Assembly (NCBI GenBank): GCA_964004625.1
Contig: CAXFOB010000007.1
Location: forward strand, 1-31,822
Direction: 5' to 3'
Source: GCA-002697625 sp002697625
GTDB lineage: Bacteria > Bacteroidota > Bacteroidia > Flavobacteriales > BACL11
Length of the DNA stretch: 31,822 nucleotides
The stretch's first letter is position 1; each line of letters begins with the position of its first letter. A program made the translations under genes and the position numbers. The notes below the pieces were generated by a model. That model did no database searches and was not told where the DNA came from. It worked only from the letters and a program-made list of their open reading frames with translations. Of this stretch, positions 8,166 through 14,899 are shown one piece after another.

Positions 8166-8855
8166 CTATGATAAAACCTTATTTAATATACTGTCAAATA
8201 AAATTTTTCCGTCTGTATTGTTAAGTTCAGTGTCCGCTGCTCGTTCAGGATGAGGCATCATACCAAATACATTTCTGTTTTCATTACAGACTCCTGCAAT
8301 ATTTAAGGCAGAGCCGTTTGGATTTGCTTGCTCTGTAACATCTCCATTTTCGTCAGAATACTTAAACAATATTTGGTCGTTTTTAATTAACTGGTTTAGT
8401 GTTTTTTCATCAGCATGATATCGACCTTCACCATGGGCAATTGGAATTTTTATTACAGTATCAGAATACTGATTAGTTACTAAAGTATTTTTAGTTGTTG
8501 CTGTTAAATGTATATTCTTACAAATAAATTTATGATTTGTATTATGTAATAAAGCTCCTGGCAGCAATCCTGATTCGCATAATATCTGGAATCCATTACA
8601 GATACCCATTACAAATCCTCCATTATCCGCATGTTCTACAACCTTTTGCATAATTGGAGAGTAGTTTGCAATCGCTCCAGATCTTAAATAATCTCCGAAT
8701 GAAAACCCTCCGGGTAATACGATAAAATCGCACTTTTGTAAATCAGTATCTTTATGCCAAAGTTTAACCACCTCTTGTTTCATGATATCTTTTAAAACAT
8801 ATACCATGTCCATATCACAGTTAGATCCAGGGAAAACGACAACTCCAAATTTCAT
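8166..8855 (-). CDS. purQ: Phosphoribosylformylglycinamidine synthase, glutaminase subunit PurQ
   Basis: PurQ hydrolyses glutamine to feed ammonia to PurL in step four of purine synthesis. The 229-residue class I glutamine amidotransferase has the nucleophile Cys86 (GICNGFQIL), the His202/Glu204 pair (MPHPERA), and the oxyanion-site LPGGFSFGDY segment near residue 48. The start FGVVVFPGSNCDMD is typical of the family. Its size fits the stand-alone PurQ used with the small PurL and PurS; neither partner is in this window. A TAATTTTG box lies about 25 bases upstream, overlapping the end of the membrane-protein gene before it, so it probably has its own promoter. Confidence 0.96.
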   Translation of the reverse strand: MKFGVVVFPGSNCDMDMVYVLKDIMKQEVVKLWHKDTDLQKCDFIVLPGGFSFGDYLRSGAIANYSPIMQKVVEHADNGGFVMGICNGFQILCESGLLPGALLHNTNHKFICKNIHLTATTKNTLVTNQYSDTVIKIPIAHGEGRYHADEKTLNQLIKNDQILFKYSDENGDVTEQANPNGSALNIAGVCNENRNVFGMMPHPERAADTELNNTDGKILFDSILNKVLS

Positions 8856-8880
8856 AGTTTTATTTTTTTTAAAGAAAGTA

Positions 8881-8888
8881 CAAAATTA
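8881..8888 (-). promoter_or_regulatory. -7 box TAATTTTG upstream of purQ
   Basis: A perfect TAnnTTTG match on the minus strand, 25 bases before the purQ start. The -33 element is not clear. Confidence 0.4.
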
Positions 8889-9824
8889 CATATTAATCAT
8901 TGATAGACGATAAAAAACAGAACTAAAAAGAAAAAGTAAGAATATAAATCCCCCAACTCTTTCTTTCTTATAGTAAACAAAGAAATTACCTATAATAATA
9001 CTTAAAGGAGTAAATATTAGAATTATAGAATCGGTATTTTTAGTGAATAAGAATACTAATATACTTATTAATAAATAGAATACTATAATAGTAAATGATT
9101 CCCTACTCCTGATACTTTTCTTATACATCCACCTAAATAGTTCGTAAATAGAAAGAATACTCACTAGAGATAAAATTGAATACCAAAACATCTCATGAAA
9201 ATTTAACAAGATCACATTAAAATTTAAATTTGTCAAACTAAATTCGATATCAGCGAAGTATAAAGAATCTCCATTAATTATTTGATAAGTCCACAAAAAG
9301 AAATAAGGAACAAATAGAGGTAGAATGGAAAGAAAAATTATCCTCCAATTTATGTTCCTAAAAATAATAGAACTTATTAAAATTAATACGACAAAAACCA
9401 GAATGTTTGGTAGATAAAAAGATAATAAAGAAATAATTAATCCCGCATTAAAAACTAATGAATAAGGTTGTTTTTGTTTGTATAGTGATAGTAGATAATA
9501 AAGAAAAAACAACAACACAAAAGAGAATAGGATCATTTCATGATTCGTAACAAATGTTGTGTTTAGCAATAAAAACACAAATGCTGTTACAAAATTAGGT
9601 TTTTTAATAACATCTTTTTCATAGACAAGATTATTTAACCCAATCGAATGAAAACATGTTATTACACAACAACACAATAAAACACATACCGAATAGAATG
9701 GAAATATATTTTCAATATTTTGAAATTTTTCTGTAAAAAAAGATGTAGAGAAAAACAATAAACAAAATATTATAAATAATATCATTAAATATGAATGACT
9801 ATTTTTTAGATGTTTTAGAATCAT
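8886..9824 (-). CDS. Multi-pass membrane protein, DUF6427-like
   Basis: The 312-residue product is almost entirely hydrophobic, with about nine to ten predicted membrane spans (for example LMILFIIFCLLFFSTSFF, IFPFYSVCVLLCCCVITCF, VFVVLILISSIIF and FTIIVFYLLISILVFLF). It has no catalytic motif I can identify. Its position next to a short DUF6341-like gene and purD matches the neighbourhood I recall for DUF6427 proteins in flavobacteria; the family name is inferred from context and architecture. The function is unknown. It lies 30 bases upstream of purQ on the same strand and is divergent from the small membrane protein at 9871, with a 46-base shared promoter region. Confidence 0.65.
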   Translation of the reverse strand: MILKHLKNSHSYLMILFIIFCLLFFSTSFFTEKFQNIENIFPFYSVCVLLCCCVITCFHSIGLNNLVYEKDVIKKPNFVTAFVFLLLNTTFVTNHEMILFSFVLLFFLYYLLSLYKQKQPYSLVFNAGLIISLLSFYLPNILVFVVLILISSIIFRNINWRIIFLSILPLFVPYFFLWTYQIINGDSLYFADIEFSLTNLNFNVILLNFHEMFWYSILSLVSILSIYELFRWMYKKSIRSRESFTIIVFYLLISILVFLFTKNTDSIILIFTPLSIIIGNFFVYYKKERVGGFIFLLFLFSSVFYRLSMINM

Positions 9825-9842
9825 TTATTATTAAAAATATTT

Positions 9843-9850
9843 TAGTTTTG
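9843..9850 (+). promoter_or_regulatory. -7 box TAGTTTTG for the 60-residue membrane protein
   Basis: A perfect TAnnTTTG match on the plus strand, 20 bases before the ATG at 9871. Confidence 0.45.
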
Positions 9851-9854
9851 CATT

Positions 9855-9862
9855 CAAAATTA
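9855..9862 (-). promoter_or_regulatory. -7 box TAATTTTG for the DUF6427-like gene
   Basis: A perfect TAnnTTTG match on the minus strand, 30 bases before the ATG at 9824. It lies four bases from the plus-strand box at 9843-9850, so the two promoters overlap and may compete. Confidence 0.4.
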
Positions 9863-9870
9863 AAAAACAG

Positions 9871-10053
9871 ATGATGTTAAGAGATATATTTTATGCAATT
9901 GGGGATTCATTTCAGACGATTTTTGAGATAATGCCATTGTTCGCAGATTACATTAATTACTTTTTTATGGTTGTAATTTTTGTTTTTCTAGTATTATGGA
10001 CTGGAAAAATGTTTGGACACAGAAAAAGAGGAGAAGAACACGCTTCATCATAA
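9871..10053 (+). CDS. Small single-span membrane protein, DUF6341-like
   Basis: A 60-residue protein with an amphipathic start (MMLRDIFYAIGDSFQTIFEIMPLF), one long membrane span (NYFFMVVIFVFLVLWTG) and a charged tail, GHRKRGEEHASS. Size, layout and the location beside purD and a DUF6427-like gene fit the DUF6341 family of Bacteroidota; this is a context-based assignment. The function is unknown. Translation may start at ATG 9871 or the next codon, ATG 9874. Its stop codon overlaps the convergent purD end by six bases. It is a real gene judging by the promoter box, the coherent membrane topology and the positively charged tail after the span. Confidence 0.7.
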   Translation: MMLRDIFYAIGDSFQTIFEIMPLFADYINYFFMVVIFVFLVLWTGKMFGHRKRGEEHASS

Positions 10054-11319
10054 ATCAAACCCTATATCTTTTCTGTAGTATTTTCCTTCAAAATGTATTT
10101 TTTCAGCATTTTTGAAAGATTTTTCAACCGCTTCATCTATATCCTTTCCGAATGAGGTGATTGCTAACACCCTTCCTCCATTAGTTTCTATTTTTTCTTT
10201 ATTCTTTTTAGTCCCCGCGTGGAATACAGTACTCCCTTCTACCTCTTTAAAACCAGTGATTTCCATACCTTTTTTATAGCTTTCAGGATATCCCCCAGAT
10301 ACTAACATTACAGTAGTAGCAACCTCTTCCGAAATATTAAAATCAATTTCAGAAAAAGAACCATTCCCTATGCCTCTAAATAGATTTAATAAGTCAGATT
10401 TTATTCTAGGGATTACTACTTCTGTTTCCGGGTCTCCCATTCTTACATTATACTCAATTACTTTAGGATTCCCATTTTCAACCATCAAACCTATAAAGAT
10501 AAATCCTTTGTAATCAATATCTTCTTCAACTAATCCTTTAATAGTTGGCTTGATAATTTCTCTTTCTACTTTTTCAATGAAGAATCTGTCTGCAAATGGT
10601 ACAGGAGAAATTGCTCCCATTCCTCCAGTATTTAATCCCGTATCCCCCTCTCCGATCCTCTTATAATCTTTAGCTGATGGAAGGATCTTATAAGAAACAC
10701 CATCTGTTAGTACAAAAACAGAAAGTTCTATTCCTTTAAGATATTCTTCAATAACCACTTTACTACTTGCGTCTCCAAATTTGGCATCAGTAAGCATTTC
10801 TTTTAGGGATCGCTTAGCTTCTTCCAATGTTTCTGGAATCAAAACTCCTTTACCAGCAGCAAGGCCGTCTGCCTTAAGCACATAAGGAGGGGGTAGGGTT
10901 TCTAAAAATTGATACCCTTCTTCTATGGTATCTTTTGTAAAGGATTTATATGACGCAGTTGGAATTCCATGTTTTGTCATGAATTTCTTCGAGAATTCTT
11001 TACTTCCCTCTAATTGAGCTCCTTTTTTGGAAGGTCCTATTACAACAACGTGTTGTAGTTTTTCATGTGCATTAAAATAGTCGTAAATCCCATTGACTAA
11101 AGGATCTTCCGGGCCAACAATTAACATGTTAATGTCTTCAGAAATACAAAGTTCTTTAATTTTCTCAAATTCATTTACACCAATTTCTATGTTTGTTCCT
11201 ACTTGTGCTGTTCCTGCATTACCCGGGGCAATTAGTAATTTTTTACACAAACTTGATTGTGACACTTTCCATGCAAATGCATGCTCTCTTCCTCCTCCTC
11301 CTAATATTAATACATTCAT
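10048..11319 (-). CDS. purD: Phosphoribosylamine--glycine ligase (GAR synthetase)
   Basis: PurD joins phosphoribosylamine to glycine with ATP, the second step of purine synthesis. The 423-residue ATP-grasp enzyme shows the family signatures in order: the glycine-rich start LILGGGGREHAFAW, the GNAGTAQ turn, the VGPEDPLVNG loop, the ATP-binding VLKADGLAAGKGV, GDTGLNTGGMGAISPVPF, and the metal-binding EYNVRMGDPETE near residue 300. Length is normal. Its ATG overlaps the yebC stop codon by one base (TAATG), which suggests translational coupling, and the gene is the last of a lepA-yebC-purD run. The 3' end overlaps the small membrane-protein gene by six bases. Confidence 0.97.
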   Translation of the reverse strand: MNVLILGGGGREHAFAWKVSQSSLCKKLLIAPGNAGTAQVGTNIEIGVNEFEKIKELCISEDINMLIVGPEDPLVNGIYDYFNAHEKLQHVVVIGPSKKGAQLEGSKEFSKKFMTKHGIPTASYKSFTKDTIEEGYQFLETLPPPYVLKADGLAAGKGVLIPETLEEAKRSLKEMLTDAKFGDASSKVVIEEYLKGIELSVFVLTDGVSYKILPSAKDYKRIGEGDTGLNTGGMGAISPVPFADRFFIEKVEREIIKPTIKGLVEEDIDYKGFIFIGLMVENGNPKVIEYNVRMGDPETEVVIPRIKSDLLNLFRGIGNGSFSEIDFNISEEVATTVMLVSGGYPESYKKGMEITGFKEVEGSTVFHAGTKKNKEKIETNGGRVLAITSFGKDIDEAVEKSFKNAEKIHFEGKYYRKDIGFDL

Positions 11320-12065
11320 TATTTTTCCATTTCTTTTATTATTTCTTCAGTTAATTCCATATTATGAAAGACTTGTTGAACATCATCATCTTCCTCTAAT
11401 TTGTCTAATAGTTTTAAAACAATTTTAGCGTCTTCTACAGAAATTTTTTTAGTATTGTTAGGAATTCTTTGTAATTCTGAATTTTGTATTTCAATTTCTA
11501 ATCGTTCGAGACAGTTTTGCATATTACTAAATTCTGGAAAATCACAATATATTGTAATAGACTCTCCATCCTCCTCTAACTCTTCTAGCCCCCCATCAAT
11601 TAATTCCATTTCCAGTTCTTCTATATCTATTCTTACTTGACTTGGATCTATTGTAAAAACTCCTTTTCTGTCAAAAATAAATTCTAAAGCCCCATTTTTG
11701 TCTAAATTTCCTTCACACTTACTAAAATGAGAACGAACATTCGCAACGGTTCTGTTGTTATTGTCAGTTGTACAATCTACAAATACAGCTATACCATGAG
11801 GAGCGTACCCTTCCAAACTCATTTCTGTATAACTAGCAGCGTCTGAACCACTTGCCTTTTTAATAGCTCTTTCTACATTGTCTTTTGGCATGTTTGCTGC
11901 TTTTGCATTTTGCATAACCTGCCTAAGTCTGGAATTTGTTTCTGGATCTGGACCACCTTCTTTAACTGCAATAGAAATATCTTTTCCTATTCTAGAGAAA
12001 GTCTTTGACATAGCAGACCAACGCTTCATTTTTCTTGCTTTTCTAAATTCAAATGCTCTTCCCAT
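11319..12065 (-). CDS. yebC: YebC/PmpR family protein (TACO1-like translation factor or regulator)
   Basis: The 248-residue protein has the typical N-terminus of the family (MGRAFEFRKARKMKRWSAMSK) and the conserved block NAKAANMPKDNVERAIKKA, then YAPHGIAVFVDCTTDNNNRTVANVR, followed by the acidic middle and C-terminal domains. It is cytoplasmic. The family was first annotated as transcriptional regulators, and members have more recently been linked to relief of ribosome stalling in translation, related to mitochondrial TACO1. The N-terminal variant FEFRKARKMKRW is the form usual in Bacteroidota. It lies ten bases after lepA, itself a translation factor, and overlaps purD by one base, so the three genes are probably cotranscribed. 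Confidence 0.95.
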   Translation of the reverse strand: MGRAFEFRKARKMKRWSAMSKTFSRIGKDISIAVKEGGPDPETNSRLRQVMQNAKAANMPKDNVERAIKKASGSDAASYTEMSLEGYAPHGIAVFVDCTTDNNNRTVANVRSHFSKCEGNLDKNGALEFIFDRKGVFTIDPSQVRIDIEELEMELIDGGLEELEEDGESITIYCDFPEFSNMQNCLERLEIEIQNSELQRIPNNTKKISVEDAKIVLKLLDKLEEDDDVQQVFHNMELTEEIIKEMEK

Positions 12066-12075
12066 ATTTTATTAT

Positions 12076-13866
12076 TTAATCATCTAGTTTTAATACTGCT
12101 AAGAATGCTTTTTGAGGAATTTCTACATTTCCAACCTGTTTCATTCTCTTTTTCCCCTTCTTTTGTTTTTCCAAAAGTTTTCTTTTTCTAGAAATATCCC
12201 CTCCATAACATTTAGCAGTTACATCTTTTCGGAGTGCTTTTATTGTTTCTCTACTAATAATTTTTGCACCAATCGCAGATTGAACCGCAATATCAAATTG
12301 TTGTCTTGGGATTAACTCCTTCAATTTAACACAAATTTTTCTTCCTAAAGATTGTGCATTTTTTCGGTGAATTAATGCTGACAAAGCATCTACTTGTTCT
12401 CCATTTAACAGGATGTCTAATTTTATTAAATCGGACTTTCGGTATTCTGATGGTTGATAATCGAAAGAAGCGTACCCTCTAGAAACAGATTTCAACTTGT
12501 CATAAAAATCAAAAACAATTTCACCTAATGGCATATTAAAAGAAAGCTCTACTCTTTCCGTAGTTAAATATACCTGATTAGTCAGTTCTCCTCTTTTATC
12601 AATACATAAATTCATGATGGTGCCTACAAATTCAGATTTAGTAATTATTTGAGATTTAATGTAAGGTTCTTCCACATAATCTAAGGTACTAGGGTCGGGG
12701 AAGTCAGTTGGGTTATGAACTTCAATTTTTGCTCCTGCGGTTGTGTATGCTTTATAAGATACATTTGGGACAGTAGTAATTACGGTCATATCAAATTCTC
12801 TTTCTAACCTTTCCTGAATGATTTCCATATGTAGCATTCCAAGAAAACCGCACCTAAATCCAAACCCTAAAGCAACTGAAGATTCTGGCTCAAAAGTTAA
12901 AGAAGCATCATTTAATTGAAGTTTCTCCATGGATTTTCTTAGTTCTTCATAATCTTCTGTGTCTACAGGATAAATCCCAGCAAAAACCATTGGTTTTACA
13001 TCTTCAAAACCATGAATAGCTTCCGTCGATGGGTTAGTAGTAGATGTAATCGTATCTCCTACCTTTACTTCTCTAGCATCTTTGATTCCAGAGATAATAT
13101 ATCCCACCTCTCCTGTACTTAATTGATGTTTGGGTTCTTGTTTAAATTTTAATGTACCTATTTCATCAGCAAAATATTCTTTCCCTGTAGCTAAAAATTT
13201 AACCTTTTCACCTTTCTTAATTTCCCCATTAACAATTTTAAAATAAGCTTCAATTCCTCTAAATGAATTGTACACAGAGTCAAAAATCATTGCCTGTAAA
13301 GGGGCGTTGTTATCCCCAACAGGATGAGGGATTTTTTCTACGATTGCTTCTAAAATTTCATCTATACCTAATCCTGTTTTTGCAGAAGCCGGAATAATAT
13401 CGTTATCAACACAACCTAATAGGTCAATAATTTGATCTTTAACAACCTCTGGATCCGCAGAAGGTAAATCAATTTTATTAAGAACGGGAATGATTTCCAA
13501 ATCGTTTTCTAATGCTAAATATAAATTAGATATAGTTTGAGCCTGAATACCTTGTGCAGCATCTACAATTAATAAAGCTCCTTCACAAGCCGCTATTGAT
13601 CTAGAAACTTCATAAGAAAAATCCACATGCCCAGGAGTATCAATAAGATTAAGTATAAAATCTTCCCCATTTAGAGTGTATTCCATTTGAATCGCATGAC
13701 TTTTAATTGTAATTCCTCTTTCCCTTTCCAAATCCATATTGTCTAGGAGCTGATCTTGAGAATCTCTATCTGAAACAGACCCAGTAAACTCCAAAAGTCT
13801 ATCTGCTAAAGTGCTTTTACCATGGTCAATATGTGCAATAATGCAAAAATTTCTAATCTTCTTCAT
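12076..13866 (-). CDS. lepA: Elongation factor 4 (LepA), ribosome-back-translocating GTPase
   Basis: LepA is a translational GTPase with EF-G-like domains and a unique C-terminal domain. The G motifs are clear near the start: IAHIDHGKSTLADR (P-loop), RERGITIKSHAIQM (switch I), DTPGHVDFSYEV (G3) and NKIDLPSADP (G4). The C-terminal signature AKCYGGDISRKRKLLEKQK, with the basic KKGKKRMKQ stretch, confirms LepA over EF-G. I use ATG 13866, giving 596 residues and the usual MKKIRNFCIIAHIDHGKST start; an upstream ATG at 13884 adds only MYFRIL. It probably leads the lepA-yebC-purD operon; the DUF2061 gene diverges from it. Confidence 0.97.
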   Translation of the reverse strand: MKKIRNFCIIAHIDHGKSTLADRLLEFTGSVSDRDSQDQLLDNMDLERERGITIKSHAIQMEYTLNGEDFILNLIDTPGHVDFSYEVSRSIAACEGALLIVDAAQGIQAQTISNLYLALENDLEIIPVLNKIDLPSADPEVVKDQIIDLLGCVDNDIIPASAKTGLGIDEILEAIVEKIPHPVGDNNAPLQAMIFDSVYNSFRGIEAYFKIVNGEIKKGEKVKFLATGKEYFADEIGTLKFKQEPKHQLSTGEVGYIISGIKDAREVKVGDTITSTTNPSTEAIHGFEDVKPMVFAGIYPVDTEDYEELRKSMEKLQLNDASLTFEPESSVALGFGFRCGFLGMLHMEIIQERLEREFDMTVITTVPNVSYKAYTTAGAKIEVHNPTDFPDPSTLDYVEEPYIKSQIITKSEFVGTIMNLCIDKRGELTNQVYLTTERVELSFNMPLGEIVFDFYDKLKSVSRGYASFDYQPSEYRKSDLIKLDILLNGEQVDALSALIHRKNAQSLGRKICVKLKELIPRQQFDIAVQSAIGAKIISRETIKALRKDVTAKCYGGDISRKRKLLEKQKKGKKRMKQVGNVEIPQKAFLAVLKLDD

Positions 13867-13956
13867 AAGTATGCGAAAATACATTTTTTAGTGCAAACTA
13901 TTACCCATGATGCTATCAAAAAAATCTTTATTATTGCTAAAATTAAAAACGAAAAA

Positions 13957-14205
13957 ATGAGTAAAGTAAAAATTAATAGAAAGCGACATATTTTTAAAGC
14001 AATTACATGGAATCTGCTTGCAATGACAACAACATTTGTAGTTCTTTCTTACCTCCCTCCTTATTTTGGATTTGAACCAATCGACAAAAGTTCAGTTGGA
14101 TGGTTAGTTATTTTAGATAGAGTTGCAAAATTGATATTTTATTATCTTCATGAAAGAGCTTGGTTTTCATCTAATTGGGGAGTTGTAAAGACAACAAAAG
14201 CATAA
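13957..14205 (+). CDS. DUF2061 membrane protein
   Basis: An 82-residue protein with a basic N-terminus (MSKVKINRKRHIFKAITWNLLAM) and two membrane spans, ending in the conserved LIFYYLHERAWFSSNWG. That YYxHERxW segment and the KAITW start are hallmarks of DUF2061. The family is sometimes found beside sulfate-assimilation genes, but not here, so no function is proposed. An open frame extends upstream to 13822 over the lepA start region, but the ATG at 13957 gives the family-typical N-terminus and length. It sits two bases from the convergent rhomboid gene end. Confidence 0.8.
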   Translation: MSKVKINRKRHIFKAITWNLLAMTTTFVVLSYLPPYFGFEPIDKSSVGWLVILDRVAKLIFYYLHERAWFSSNWGVVKTTKA

Positions 14206-14207
14206 AA

Positions 14208-14855
14208 TTAACTGTTTTCTTTATAGAGATAGTTTATTTTATTTTTTTCCTCTAATTCTTCCTCAATTTCATAATTGTATATTTTAGGCTGAGGACCTTT
14301 CCTTCGGAAAAAAACTGCAAGTATTGCTCCTGCAATTGCTCCTGAAAGATGAGCAGTTTGCGAAATACGATCCTGTTCTATTTCGATTATACCCCAAAGG
14401 TTAAAGAAGTTAAGAAAGATCACCAGAAAGGATAACATTGCGAGTCTTGGTTGTTTCTTTATAAATCCGCTTACTAATATAAAGGATCCTAATGAATACA
14501 CCACTCCACTTGCTCCAACCACGTTGATACTAGGATTACCAATTATCCATAAAACACTCCCACTAAGAAGATAAGAATATAAAAACACCTTATTCGAAAC
14601 AGAATGATAGACCTGAGAAATAATCCCTCCTAATATTAAAAGAGGATAAGTATTATTAAATAAATGGTTTATATCAGAATGAATAAAAGGAAATGTTATT
14701 ATTCCAAAGATATTCTCAAAACTTAACGGTCTAATTCCATACTGTACAAAACTTATGTCAAAAATATATTCAACGCCTATTATAATCCAAATAATAAATA
14801 CAAACAAAAGGGGAGTAAACATTATCTTTATAATATAAGATAAATTATTTTTCAT
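14208..14855 (-). CDS. Rhomboid family intramembrane serine protease
   Basis: The 215-residue protein has about six membrane spans and the rhomboid catalytic dyad Ser116 (VVGASGVVYS) and His169 (QTAHLSGAIAG), plus the upstream HSDINHLFNN motif (residues 59-68) that helps form the active site. Rhomboids cut membrane-anchored substrates inside the lipid bilayer; the substrate here is unknown. A charged C-terminal cytoplasmic tail (EEELEEKNKINYLYKENS) follows the last span. The gene is divergent from polA with only 44 bases between, and convergent with the DUF2061 gene. Confidence 0.93.
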   Translation of the reverse strand: MKNNLSYIIKIMFTPLLFVFIIWIIIGVEYIFDISFVQYGIRPLSFENIFGIITFPFIHSDINHLFNNTYPLLILGGIISQVYHSVSNKVFLYSYLLSGSVLWIIGNPSINVVGASGVVYSLGSFILVSGFIKKQPRLAMLSFLVIFLNFFNLWGIIEIEQDRISQTAHLSGAIAGAILAVFFRRKGPQPKIYNYEIEEELEEKNKINYLYKENS

Positions 14856-14899
14856 ATTAGTTAAAAGTTGAGGATAAAATTATAATTTTACATACAATT

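Noticed and set aside
13822..13956. Long upstream extension of the DUF2061 gene
   Set aside because: It overlaps the lepA start on the other strand and does not resemble the family; ATG 13957 gives the standard N-terminus.
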